NCBI GenBank assembly: GCA_028023455.1
Contig: JAQFVV010001085.1
Coordinates: 1 to 64,000, forward strand
DNA length: 64,000 nt
Origin: Epiperipatus broadwayi
Lineage: Eukaryota; Onychophora; Udeonychophora; Euonychophora; Peripatidae
Reading direction: 5' to 3'
Positions within the stretch are counted from its first letter, which is position 1; each line of letters begins with the position of its first letter. The notes under the pieces are model-generated. The model worked only from the letters and a program-made list of their open reading frames with translations, had not been told where the DNA came from and made no database searches. The position numbers were made by a program, and so were the translations under genes. Below, piece by piece: positions 35,529-52,230 of the stretch.

Positions 35529-37813
35529 ATATATATCACTCACAGATGATGAAGATTTATAATGTACCAAGTTACATTTTCATGAGACTCATTATTACAT
35601 TACAAATTGGTTTAGTTTGCACATGATAATCTATGCCTAGTTTATGCTATATTTTTTGGATTTAGATTTACTTTAGGCAGCTAGAAAAAGTGATTATCAT
35701 TATTTATAAATATTGTTTTATTAAATGCATATTATTTAAAATACTCTCTACATAGCTTATATGCCTATAAAATTAGATTCTGTCTCAGATCAATTCTAAA
35801 ATACAAATTATTATGGCAGGATGAACTGATCAAAGGCTATCAGACTTCAGATACCAAGGCTTACAAGATATACAATTTGAGTATGTATGTCTGAAATGTG
35901 GGCTTGCTGACAGGATTTGTTACCAAGAAACCGGTTCCTTTCTACTGTACCCATTGCTGTGAAAAAGATACATTTTAGTCCAGGTGATTAAACAGCTAAT
36001 TATAATATTCTGGATCCTCATGCTCCAGTCCTACATATGAATAATGAGGTGGACCTTAAAACCTATGCCCATCAGAAGAAGATAGTTATCTGAACCAAGA
36101 GTAGTGGGGTGGCTTTTAAAAGCTATAAATATTGGAAGCATATTACATACAGCAACAAGTATATATGCTACTGTGTTTCCTAAGGACACATTTGCCCTGT
36201 TGACAACATCATTATATAATAAATTATGACACAAATCAATAGTTTTCTTCTATGAAACTACTGTAAATCAGTTCATAATCTATCAAATATAATGATGCTA
36301 TTAAGGAAAGCTTATGAATCTTATTTGCTAAACCATCTATATAGGCATTTATATACCTCTAGGGAGAAATACAGTATATTTTGGATAATTACTATACAAA
36401 TTTCTAGCTTTGTGCCATATGTCATAACCTCAGCTAAATTTTAATTAAATATTTTATTTCAAGTAAATCTATCTTAAAGGATTTATAAGCTTTTAATTAT
36501 AACTCAAATAAGATTTATTTTATCCATTTCAAAAGGGAGTTTTGTTTGTGCATTAATAAATGCAAAATTATATACATATGAGAATATCTAATCACTCCTC
36601 ACTAATCATTTAACTATGAATAAATTTTATCTGAACAAACCCAACATAAGCAAATACATAATTGAAAATAAAATAATATTGGCATAGATTTAACTAAACA
36701 AAGACATAAATTTAGAAATAAGATTTCATGTAAGTGAAATCTGAAATTTGGCTTTATTTGCTTAGTTTAAAAAGGAATGAAATAATATAGCCAAAATTAG
36801 ATTAATTCAGTTTAATATCCATTTAATTCATTTACAAATATTATTGACAAAAACATTATTATTATTAGGCTAAAATGTGCAAAATAAGTTGGAAACATAA
36901 ATGACAGTTAAAATCAAGTAAGACTTACAATTTAAATAAAAGAAAATAAAATTTACATTTTAATTTAGAAGATTAAAATACACTAAATTACATTGACCAT
37001 TGATAACAAATTTAGCTAGCTTTAGGAGTTATGAAGTATAGTTTAAATGTTAATTTTGGATTGATGAAGATCTGTTACCACTATAAATTTCTGCTGTGAC
37101 AAGATAGCTTGGTCATGAGCACTTTCTTTATATGGCAATAGATTTTGGATCATTTTCCTTCGCATTCTGTAGACCAACTTCTGGGATTAAAATCAAGGAA
37201 TTGCCTTTCTACTCCATCATCATTATCATTCACACTTGTCCAAAATTTGACTAATATAATTGCAGGTCAAGAAAGAGTATGCTAGTAACAAAAAGAGTAA
37301 GTGACTAAAGATGGCTGCAGTGAGTTTATATACTAGCTCACCCCCTATCCCCTTTCCTGGTAGTTTCAGATCTGTTTTTGTAATTAACTTGCTATATTTT
37401 TGGAAATCTAGGATTCCTGCTGTTATCAAATGTTTACAGGTGGTTTCCACGATGTTGACCAGCTTAATTTATTCATATTTGCTTTTAAAATCTATTTTAT
37501 TCTTAAAATTTTAAGTAGGTCAGAATACAACAAGAATGGTTACTTTTACTAAATTACATGTTTCTAGAAACAAATCTAAAACTATGTAAACAATATTATG
37601 ATATATGTAATGCATTTAAACAATTTAACACTATATGCAAAAATATTATAATTTCAAATATTAATTTTAGAATAATATTTTAAATGAATAATTTTTTTAA
37701 TATTTTAATCCTATAACATTATTTCTTTCCTGCATATATGTAGGTTTTGGTTCCATGTACATAGCATGTTTATATTTATTAACCACTACCAATATATATA
37801 TATATATATATAT
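34848..37813 (-). repeat. Element 3, 5' LTR, main part
   Basis: Begins TGTAACAGTCATATCTG on the plus strand and aligns to 26800-29700. Includes a long (TA)n tract (about 35467-35537). It is interrupted at 37813 by element 2, and the remaining 202 bp resume at 42906. Confidence 0.8.
37325..37332 (-). promoter_or_regulatory. TATA box of element 3 (5' LTR copy)
   Basis: Minus strand TATATAAA, with TTTAGTCAC about 25 nt downstream. Element 2, inserted upstream of it, now separates it from the first ~200 bp of U3. Confidence 0.4.
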
Positions 37814-40002
37814 TGTAACAAGCACAGACATTCATTACATTGTTTTTTTTTTATTTATTAAACATGAAAGTAAATTAAAAAGTTCGCATTTAAAAATTTT
37901 CTTTAAGAATTAAAAATTGAAATTAAATATCATCTTAAACTCGTATATATTAAATCGCACAGATAATGAAAAATTATTAAAATAAAACTTTATTAAAGAA
38001 AAAGTATTTTAAAACTAAATTTTAAAAAGATTTGGAGATAAAATTATATCTTTAAATTTATCTTTAAATATATCTTTGATTTGGAAAACAGGTTAATTAA
38101 TCAGAAATGGAAATGATTGTTAATTAGTTAAATGTAAACCAGCCTTGGGCATTTAAATGTAAAAACAGCGGTCAGATAGGAAAACAATAGAAACAAATAG
38201 CCAATGAAAGAAATCCATCGGGAAATCGGACCTCAGCAAAAGGATCATCACATCGATGACATAATGCCAAGTCAATCCTTCGAATACGTATAAAAGGAAA
38301 ATTTGGAAATTATTAATTAGTGATTGATTATTGATTATTACGATGTGACTAGATGTAGTAGTAGGGAGTTGGAGATGGAGGAATTGACAAACGCACTGTC
38401 AATTCTTTCAGCTGTTAAAGAAAAGAGAAATGAACTATCATTTCCTACATTGAGGACTAGTTAAAGCAAAAATCTCCAGATGGATAAATAAATCGGCCTT
38501 CAGAATATTAACCTCTTTAGGACAGCGTGGGAATTTACATTCATGGCAAGCAACGGATAAAGTTGGACGTTTTAAAAACCGTAAAAACTTTACAATTAAT
38601 GAACATTAAGTTAAAAACTTTTCGTATTTAAAATAATTGCATTAGTTTCCTATCTGACTAAAGTAGTTAAAATGTTATTTGATGTATTTTTTATTTATTT
38701 GTGTAAAATCATTTCCATTTATTTAATTTTGTTCTTTAAGTTTATTTATGATTTCTGTTTTCCGATAAATTAAAATATATCAATGTTAAACTTAAGTCGG
38801 GCGTGAATGGCTGTATAGATTTGTAAAGTTATATTAGGGGAGGGTAATCTTAGGTTATTTGTTTCGTGGTTAAATTGGGTCAATGGATTGGATATATTGG
38901 TGTGATTAGTAGATGTAATATTGATTCGCTACGGGCAGAATCGCTTCATACGCCGCACACTTCCATTTGCCTATGGAAGGAATTATAAGTCGGATACCGC
39001 AGTTCCTTTCTATGGAGTTTTTTTGTTTTATTGCTCTTCTTTGCAGATAGATGTAATATTCCTATCTCATGGGAAGCAATTTCTTCTCTTAACTTTTTGT
39101 GCTGCCGTATTTTATTACATTGAATACATCGATATATCAGATGAATTGATGCCGGTTTGACTACGAATTTTAACCTAAGGTTAAATAGGGATAGAATGTT
39201 TATTTTCAAAAGCAAATCTATGTGGTCTATTCATACTTGACCCTAAATAAAAATGCATTAAATTTAAGTTGTTTATAGACGCTTGCATGGATTTGGTTAT
39301 CGGTTAAGTATGTTTTGGGTTTTCATATTTGATCAAAATATATAGACATTCGATAAATAATGATACCTTATGGTGAGTATCTAAGATGTATTTATTCGGA
39401 TGTCTTTTAAGTTATTGGTGACAATGCAAGTATCTTATGGTGAATACTATTGGGTTACGTATAAATTTCCCTCCGCAATTGTCAGTAATCAATAATTTTG
39501 TATTTTGATCGTTTATGTTTACTTTGAAATGTTTTTGACCGGGAAATCTATGTAACCGATCTATATTCAACATTTTAAACAAGTTTTCATAAATTTATCT
39601 GTGCGAACTTAATTAAAATGTAAACTTATAATATAATAGAAATTAAAATGTAAATTAAAATCTAAGGTAAAGTTAAAAATAATGTTAAATGTTAAAATGT
39701 AAAACTAATACTAAAATAATTTTAAATCTTATATATATATGCATAAATAAATGTTTGTATGTTAATTACTGGCAGTGGCTTATTTTATTCTTTTATATAT
39801 ACTCTTAGATTATATTATTAAATCTCTGCTATTCCACTGAGCTAGTGACATGGGCTAATGACCGGAATCAAAATTTAAAAAAAAAAAAAATTTTTTTTTT
39901 GACTGACGTATCTGCCTACTTTATAAATTTTTCTAGGTTCAAATGCCTAGATGGCGCCCTGTAGTGCAGTTTACGTTAAGTGATATTCTCCGGATCGTTA
40001 CA
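37814..40002 (+). repeat. Element 2, 5' LTR
   Basis: Starts TGTAACAAGCACAGAC and ends CGGATCGTTACA. Contains a canonical TATA box. A CTAGATGGCGCC motif lies near its end (about 39946-39957). A minus-strand frame (38946-39215) is present in both LTRs only because the LTRs are copies; no motif is seen. Confidence 0.9.
38289..38297 (+). promoter_or_regulatory. TATA box of element 2 (5' LTR)
   Basis: TATAAAAGG, with TTAGTGATTG whose A lies about 30 nt downstream (near 38319). The implied U3 is roughly 505 bp. Confidence 0.6.
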
Positions 40003-40727
40003 ACTGGCGAACCAACTTGGGCCGATCTTTAATAAACCACAAATACCCTGAGCAAATTTTGTCAAAATGAAATGTTTTATCTGTTTACATAAGTCGTATA
40101 TTTTGAATCTTATAAAAGCACTGCCAGAAAGAAATAGCGCATATATATTAAACACGAGAAAGTATAAATAATTTTAAAACTAATTTTTGTAAAAAAAAAA
40201 AAAAAGTCAAAAGGTTGCATTTGATATGTTTTTTTTGTTAATAAATATTTATGCTTTAACGTGTATAGGCGCGCACAGCCACGGAAGTTTATGATCGAAA
40301 TGTGGTACCTTACGATGAGTACCATTGGGAATTTACTTCAGTGTAATCCTATTTATGCATTTCAATCAGTCATAAATAAGTTGGTGGTATTTATAATTGT
40401 GCTGCAAATATACACGCATAAACCCATTATCTTTCAAAATATATTTACTTCAATGCAACCTTCCTAAATAATTTAAATAATTTGCTTGTCATGCCGTGAG
40501 TAAAAATAAAATGTATAAAATATAATAGAATTCTCGGGGGGAGGAGATGTAAATGTAAATGGTCCTTAGGTAAGCGATAGTAAACATTTTTCTTTTTGTA
40601 TATAGTCTTTTTGTAAAATTATTAACCGGATGTTTTGTAAATGTCTTATCCAATCGTGTACCGTAATTACTAACCCTAAGTAAAATTTTTTTTTTTTGAT
40701 CATTTTTATTAAGCAACTTTACTGATA
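40003..40727 (+). other. Element 2 internal region, non-coding
   Basis: PBS-like TGGCGAACCAACTTGGGCC at 40005, then 700 bp of AT-rich DNA without a credible frame. It ends in a T-rich tract and TTTACTGATA directly before the 3' LTR. Frames at 40110-40325, 40261-40467 and 40489-40749 look random. Confidence 0.7.
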
Positions 40728-42901
40728 TGTAACGAGCACAGACGTTCATTACATTGTTGTTGTTTTTTATTTATTAAACATGAAAGTAAATTAAAAAGTT
40801 CGCATTTAAAAATTTTCTTTAAGAATTAAAAATTGAAATTAAATATCATCTTAAACTCGTATATATTAAATCGCACAGATAATGAAAAATTATTAAAATA
40901 AAACTTTATTAAAGAAAAAGTATTTTAAAACTAAATTTTAAAAAGATTTGGAGATAAAATTATATCTTTAAATTTATCTTTAAATAGGTTAATTAATCAG
41001 AAATGAAAATGATTGTTAATTAGTTAAATGTAAACCAGCCTTGGGCATTTAAATGTAAAAACAGTGGTCAGATAGGAAAACAATAGAAACAAATAGCCAA
41101 TGAAAGAAATCCATCGGGAAATCGGACCTCAGCGAAAGGATCATCACATCGATGACATAATGCCAAGTCAATCCTTCGAATACGTATAAAAGGAAAATTT
41201 GGAAATTATTAATTAGTGATTCATTATTGATTATTACGATGTGACTATATGTAGTAGTAGGGAGTTGGAGGTGGAGGAATTGACAGACGCACTGTCAATT
41301 CTTTCAGCTGTTAAAGAAAAGAGAAATGAACTATCGTTTCCTACATTGAGGACTAGTTAAAGCAAAAATCTCCGGATGGATAAATAAATCGGCCTTCAGA
41401 ATATTAACCTCTTTAGGACAGCATGGGAATTTACGTTCATGGCAAGCAACAGATAAAGTTGGACGTTTTAAATACCGTAAGAACTTTACAATTAATGAAC
41501 ATTAAGTTAAAAACTTTTCGTATTTAAAATAATTGCATTAGTTTCCTATCTGACTAAAGTAGTTAAAATGTTATTTGATGTATTTTTTATTTATTTGTGT
41601 AAAATCATTTCCATTTATTTAATTTTGTTCTTTAAGTTTATTTATGATTTCTGTTTTCCGATAAATTAAAATATATCAATGTTAAACTTAAGTCGGGTGT
41701 GAATGGCTGTATAGATTTGTAAAGTTATATTAGGGGAGGGTAATCTTAGGTTATTTGTTTTGTGGTTAAATCGGGTCAATGGATTGGATATATTGGTGTG
41801 ATTAGTAGATGTAATATTGATTCGCTATGGGCAGAATCGCTTCATACGCTGCACACTTCCGTTTGCCTATGGAAGGAATTATAAGTCGGATACCGCAGTT
41901 CCTTTCTATGGAGTTTTTTTTTGTTTTATTGCTCTTCTTTGCAGATAGATGTAATATTCCTATCTCATGGGAAGCAATTTCTTCTATTAACTTTTTGTGC
42001 TGCCGTATTTTATTACATTGAATACATCGATATATCAGATGAATTGATGCCGGTTTGACTACGAATTTTAACCTAAGGTTAAATAGGGATAGAATGTTTA
42101 TTTTCAAAAGCAAATCTATGTGGTCTATTCATACTTGACCCTAAATAAAAATGCATTAAATTTAAGTTGTTTATAGACGCTTGCATGGATTTGGTTATCG
42201 GTTAAGTATGTTTTGGGTTTTCATATTTGATCAAAATATATAGACATTCGATAAATAATGATACCTTACGGTGAGTATCTAAGATGTATTTATTCGAATG
42301 TCTTTTAAGTTATTGGTGACAATGCAAGTATCTTATGGTGAATACTATTGGGTTACGTATAAATTTCCCTCCGCAATTGTCAGTAATCAATAATTTTGTA
42401 TTCTGATCGTTTATGTTTAGTTTGAAATGTTTTTGACCGGGAAATCTATGTAACCGATCTATATTCAACATTTTAAACAAGCTTTCATAAATTTATCTGT
42501 GCGAACTTAATTAAAATGTAAACTTATAATATAATAGAAATTAAAATGTAAATTAAAATCTAAGGTAAAGTTAAAAATAATGTTAAATGTTAAAATGTAA
42601 AACTAATACTAAAATAATTTTAAATCTTATATATATGTGCATAAATAAATGTTTGTATGTTAATTACTGGCAGTGGCTTATTTTATTCTTTTATATATAC
42701 TCTTAGATTATATTATTAAATCTCTGCTATTCCACTGAGCTAGTGACATGGGCTAACGATCGGAATCAAAATTTAAAAAAAAAAAAAAATTTTTTTTTTG
42801 ACTGACGTATCTGCCTACTTTATAAATTTTTCTAGGTTCAAATGCCTAGATGGCGCCCTGTAGTGCAGTTTACGTTAAGTGATATTCTCCGGATCGTTAC
42901 A
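40728..42901 (+). repeat. Element 2, 3' LTR
   Basis: Starts TGTAACGAGCACAGAC and ends CGGATCGTTACA, followed by ATAT. Nearly identical to 37814-40002. TATAAAAGG at 41185-41193. Confidence 0.9.
41185..41193 (+). promoter_or_regulatory. TATA box of element 2 (3' LTR)
   Basis: TATAAAAGG, the counterpart of 38289-38297. It could direct read-out transcription into the flank. Confidence 0.55.
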
Positions 42902-42905
42902 ATAT

Positions 42906-43107
42906 ATATATATATGCATTTACTGATTTCCTAAATATATGCATATGCTTTCTATACTGTATGCTAAAATGTATGCCCACATATGTGACAAGATATTAGA
43001 TTTAAAATTAGCACAATATACAATGATTAAAGTATAAGTATACATAAATAAATATGACTATAGTATATAGTAGGTGAACAGAAGGATAGACAGATCTGAC
43101 TATTTCA
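42906..43107 (-). repeat. Element 3, 5' LTR, U3 end
   Basis: Continues the LTR after element 2: CATTTACTGATTTCCTAAAT onward aligns with 29670-29886 and ends GACTATTTCA, followed by ATAT. Confidence 0.8.
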
Positions 43108-43117
43108 ATATATATAT

Positions 43118-44160
43118 ATATCATCACATATTGTTTATTTGTAGTTGAGAATGATAAATTGAAAGAATTTGTAAATGATTTTAATTGTTTTGATCCTTCT
43201 ATAAAATTTGTGTTAGAAAAAGGAGGGTTAGATTTTGGTAAGTTAAAATTTTTAGATCTTTTGTTGATTAGAAATATAGAAACTAATTGTTTATTGTGCA
43301 GTCATTTAGTTAAAAGTAAAGAATTAAGATCTATAATTAAACCTGATAGCTATCAGTCTGTATCTCATAAAGTAGCTGCTTTATGAAATTATTGAAATAG
43401 GAATATTAAATTAAATAATTCTAGTGGGGTAGCTTTCTTTCAGAAATATAAGTTTTATAAAAATTACTTGAGGGTTGGTTACTCTGATAAATTTGTTAAA
43501 AGTATTTTATTTAATAGTATTATTTGTAAGGATGTAAAGGAAAAAGAAAAAAAATATGATTTTATTTCTTTGCCATATAAATTGTCTTCTTATGGTAATT
43601 GTATGTAGAAATAGTAAATTGTTTGGAAATAAGAAAATTGCTTGGAAAAGAGGTGTCACATTGAATAATTTATTAAATAATACAAAATAAATTTTTGAAT
43701 AGAAAGACTATTCTTGGTGTAGTATATTTTATTCCTTGTTTATTTTGTAAGAAGGTTTACATAGGTCAGAATAGTTTCAGTTTAAATGAAAGAATAAAGG
43801 TTCATAAAAGTATAGTTAAAAATAGATATCTTAGTTCTGCTTTGTATGTTCATGAAAAAGATACAGGCCACATTATTGATTTTGATGAAGCTAAGGTTGT
43901 CTTCTTTGAGAGAAATGAAATCAAAAGAAGAATTAAAGAATCTTTATTATTGAAAATTTATTATTCTTAAGCAATTAATTTATTTAAGAGTTCTTTTAAT
44001 ATTAAGAGTGGATGGGAAGTGAATGGTTTTGTGGGTAATGTTTAATATTATATATATTGTGTAGTTTAGTAGTTCTTTACACTTGAGAAGTCTGCTTATA
44101 GCAGTAAAACCTTCGGTAGTGTTTTAATATTATTTTTATGCTGGTCTGGTTGAATTTTGG
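43118..44160 (+). pseudogene. Penelope-like element relic: RT C-terminus, linker and GIY-YIG
   Basis: Plus-strand conceptual translation: about 43123-43383 gives LFVVENDKLKEFVNDF, DPSIKFVLEKGG, KLKFLDLLLIRN and SYQSVSHKVAAL, the end of the RT palm and the thumb. About 43540-43690 has FISLPYKLSSY and, after frameshifts, WKRGVTLNNLLNNTK, the linker. 43686-43969 gives GVVYFIPCLFCKKVYIGQ, LNERIKVHKSIVKN, SALYVHEKDTGHIIDF and RRIKESLLLK, a nearly whole GIY-YIG nuclease with its CxxC. Stops break the RT and linker. The N-terminal RT half is missing. It abuts the insertion point of element 3. Confidence 0.85.
44079..44122 (+). ncRNA. Decayed hammerhead-like motif at PLE 3' end
   Basis: ACAC / GTGT can form stem I. 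TTGAGAA stands where CUGANGA is needed (C3 to U, G8 to A). CTGC-TTATA-GCAG forms stem II. AAAA stands for GAAA. ACC-TTC-GGT forms stem III, with A at the cleavage position. It lies ~110 bp past the GIY-YIG stop, the known place of PLE hammerheads. Three core changes, all C-to-T or G-to-A, mean it should be inactive. Confidence 0.45.
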
Positions 44161-44171
44161 GTTTGGGGTAA

Positions 44172-44177
<6 letters not shown>

Positions 44178-44262
<85 letters not shown>
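44178..44262. repeat. (TA)n microsatellite
   Basis: About 42 TA units directly after the PLE relic. Confidence 0.95.
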
Positions 44263-44266
<4 letters not shown>

Positions 44267-46260
44267 GAGTGGATGGAAATGAGATTTAAACTGGGGTGAT
44301 GGAAAATCATCATCACACCCAATCCATTTAAAATCAAATATTTACAAAAAGTATATTTAAGTAAAAAATATTTAAGAGAACATGAAATCAAAATATCTGT
44401 GAGATCATTGAGAAATCAGCCAGCTAACTCAGAAGAGCAGCTAAAAAATTATACAGCCATCATATATCAACCAGAATTATAATTTAGAAAATAAGTACAA
44501 GTAAATACTAGAGAGAAATAACCATCCGTCATTGATGGGAATAAATAAATCAGTACAATAAATCAGAATAAAATCAACAGACCATATTGTGGCTCAATTT
44601 GAAATGGGTCATTTTTAGACCAGACTAGTCTTTGCCATCTTGGGCAATTATTTAAACATAACTTTGATGCACCATCTTAGTGCCCATCCATTAAAATACA
44701 CCATAATCAGAAATCGAAACAATAATGCTGGGACATTTAAAACGTGATAATCATCATCCATGCCCTGGCCACTTAAGTACCATTAATGTACTGGCCAAAT
44801 ATAAACTTAACTTTTAATTATGACAAATAAGATATAGTGCATGGGGTTTAAAGAGTATCCTCTTTGTGCCAACCAGAATAACGATTGATCATCACTGGAT
44901 GTGCCAAAGCACTAAATACCCATCCCCATTTATATATTCATCCCATGCTCAAATCCAGCTCAGAGAACACAAGCTATATTACAGTATGTGAACATGAGAT
45001 GATGGAATACAATTTTAACAATTAAATACAAGTTTATTATTAACAAAAACTAAATTTAAAAAATTTAAATTAAGGACTATGTGGCTTTACATATAAATTA
45101 AGTCTTATACAATAAAAAATAATCACATTGGTGATTTACATAATTGCTATTCAAAATTTGAATTGTTAGATGGATTTACATATATGTGTGCACAGACACA
45201 ATTTCTATTATACAATCAATCTATTTCAATTGACATTCAATAACAAACAAAAATGATTAAAATCTACATATGGGTTATAATTGACAACACACACACATGT
45301 ACATGTGTGTGCATGAACTAACCTATTTGACATGTTATAAAATCATTATCAAAATCTTAAAACATAAAACTCAATAATGATTAAAGTTTCAGTTAAATTA
45401 AATACATTTTACATACTAGGTTTACTGTAAGATGTATATATAATTTGCACAGACATGCAAAACATTAATTTATCTACATAATATTTGTATTTATCACAAT
45501 AAAATTATTACATATTATTCTCACACTTTAATTCTCTCTGCTGAATAGTCTTTTTGCCTTAAAATAGTACTATCAAATTTTTAACAGATGACTGTTGATT
45601 GATGTAAAATGTCTTTCTTTTTTTTCAATAAATGAAAGATAAAATCATTTTATAGAATTAAGGAAATATAAATTTCAAAATGTCTTTTTTGCTTCATTAA
45701 TTAATGCTGATGAGTAGGCAAGGTGAGGTGGAAAAAGTGAATACATGAACAGCAGCTCCCCATGCCATGATGAGTACATACCCAAGCATGGACTATCAAG
45801 CACCCAATACTCCATGATGTCATGAGAAATTACCTTCATTTTTAAGCTCTGCCCTTCTAAGTACCTAGTCAAATCATCCTCAAAGAGTAGTATCCAGAAA
45901 AAAACAAAATAAAAGGCATTGAGCCAACCCAGCTTATCTCTGTGAGACTTACAGGTATAAATGAGGTCTATTCATGAGACCAAGGCCTATTCATGAGGCC
46001 TATATATATTCACAACTGGACTACTCTAGGATCTCAACATCTAGATCTCGACAGTGCTGAGCCTATACTTTGGAGCACCATGAACACACTGCATTCAGAC
46101 ATCCCTGTTCAACTATACATCCACCATAAACATAAAAAGTACAGATTCAGGCATCACTATCAAAATGTAATTTTACTAAAGAAATTATTTAAAGTTTGTT
46201 ATCATATATAACTTTGCTCACCACAGCTGTATATATTTTTTTCTGTTCTTCTCTATCTTT
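44263..46260. other. AT-rich DNA, nothing firmly recognised
   Basis: No coding frame of substance. At 45955-46010 there is a small direct repeat (GGTCTATTCATGAGACC, GGCCTATTCATGAGGCC) next to a TATAAAT, possibly part of an unrecognised LTR. Confidence 0.4.
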
Positions 46261-46261
46261 A

Positions 46262-46270
46262 GATACATCA

Positions 46271-46355
<85 letters not shown>
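46262..46355. repeat. TA microsatellite with inverted GATACATCAGCAT arms
   Basis: TACATCAGCATATATAT is mirrored by ATATATATGCTGATGTATA, followed by more TA. Likely a hairpin or cruciform former. Confidence 0.85.
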
Positions 46356-46358
<3 letters not shown>

Positions 46359-47146
46359 CAAAAAAATATATAAATCTCTTTATTTAAATTAAAGAAGAAA
46401 AATAATCTTAAAACAATTTTTGATTTTAGAATAGTAAAATACATATGTGAGTGAGAATGTAAATACATGTAAGCTTGTTAATAAGAGATATAATAAATGT
46501 GTGTTAAAATCACATTGAAAAACACATGAAAATAAATATTGAAATGAAATATATTTAAAAAACACAGTGGTGTACTACTAATTAAAGATATGAAAACAAC
46601 ATGTTTTGAAATAGCTACTACTAATTAAACAATCAATCAAAAACACATTGTCATAGGATTAATTACTAAAGAAATTTCGACAACACCTATTGCACCTATT
46701 GCCAGTTTTTTGGTCCATTAAAAATATAATCAATGTTTGTTGCAATCCATGTAAAATCTTGATTTGTAGTTGGTCTCTTTCTATCTAGGATTATTCCAGG
46801 CAAACAGCTGTTTTGGTTTGATAGATTTCAGGATATGAATTTCAGCATAAAAAGAGGGTCATTTTCTCCATGTGAATTCAAACTCCTGCTAAGGAAAACA
46901 GTCTACTATTTTGCCTTCAGCTACACCACTTTATGTTAACTGGACTGCCAATTCTCTGCTACAGCCAACAATAATCACCCAGACTGGAGCTAATTTTGTT
47001 ATCAGCCCTTTTATAGAATCATCTACAGTGATAACATCTTGATTAAAAACAGAGTTTATAGTTTTAGCTCTCTAATCCCTTTGAAAACATATACATGTTT
47101 ATTAATTAAAAAAATTTGAAAACAATATTATGTTTTTACATTTCAC
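46356..47146. other. AT-rich DNA, nothing recognised
   Basis: No open frame or repeat structure of note. Confidence 0.4.
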
Positions 47147-51791
<4,645 letters not shown>

Positions 51792-51905
51792 TAAACAGGA
51801 AAAAATCTCTCCATATAGTAGCACCACCTTGTGCTAACTAGAGTAATCAATGGATGCCAGAAGGCTTGTGTATAAAATCCCTATCTAGTGCCTACTCATC
51901 CAATA

Positions 51906-51947
51906 TCACCAGTCTAGTTTCTGGATTGTGGCCTTCATCAGTGAGGA
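51906..51947 (-). ncRNA. Hammerhead-like core, damaged (left arm)
   Basis: Minus strand TCCTCA-CTGATGA, AGGCCACAATCCA, GAAAC-TA-GAC, TGGTGA. The catalytic boxes are kept, but the required U before the cleavage site is A, and stem I has a mismatch. Probably inactive. Confidence 0.5.
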
Positions 51948-52230
51948 GCCTTGGATCTGAGAGCACTGCACCTAGATCTTAGGATCTAATTCAACCCTCC
52001 ACCAGCCACCTTTTATCTCTACTTAACTACAAAACTATGAAAATAAAATTGAAAACACAATAATATTTTCAATCTAAGCTCAATAGCTTATATAGTCATA
52101 TGGGTCTGAACTCAATACAGCATCCATACATTTTGGCTCTTAGTTTTGTAGTTAAGTAGAGATAAAAGGTGGCTGCTGGAGAGTTGCATTAGATCCTAAG
52201 ATCTAGATGCAGTGCTCTCATGTCCAAGGC

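Larger units (their letters stand above)
37814..42901 (+). mobile_element. Element 2: young non-coding LTR element nested in element 3
   Basis: Two LTRs, 37814-40002 (2,189 bp) and 40728-42901 (2,174 bp), both TGTAAC...GTTACA, enclose 725 bp. ATAT lies on both sides (37810-37813 and 42902-42905). The LTRs differ by few substitutions and a ~20-bp indel (extra TATCTTTGATTTGGAAAACA near 38070), so it is recent. TGGCGAACCAACTTGGGCC starts 2 nt after the 5' LTR, a standard primer-site position, and gives plus orientation. There is no gag, protease or pol, so it needs all proteins from elsewhere. Confidence 0.85.
26800..43107 (-). mobile_element. Element 3: old gag-pro LTR element, relative of element 1
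   Basis: Two diverged direct repeats (26800-29886, and 34848-43107 after removing element 2) flank a 4.96-kb interior with broken gag and protease on the minus strand. The LTR end at 34848 reads TGTAACAGTCATATCTGTTA, homologous to TGTAACAGTCAAGTTTGTAC at the same place in element 1. ATAT lies on both sides (26796-26799 and 43108-43111), a clean 4-bp duplication. The LTRs differ by many substitutions and indels, so it is far older than element 1. No RT or integrase trace is seen. Confidence 0.8.

Noticed and set aside
38946-39215. Minus-strand frame of 89 codons, repeated at 41802-42113
   Set aside because: Duplicated with the LTRs of element 2, antisense, frame extends differently in the two copies, no motif.
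43695-43970. GIY-YIG frame as an intact gene
   Set aside because: There is no ATG at its start, upstream RT and linker are broken by stops, and the position fits the C-terminus of a PLE protein.
45705-45735. GCTGATGAG followed by GGAAAAAG as a hammerhead
   Set aside because: No stem II or stem I pairing can be drawn between the boxes.
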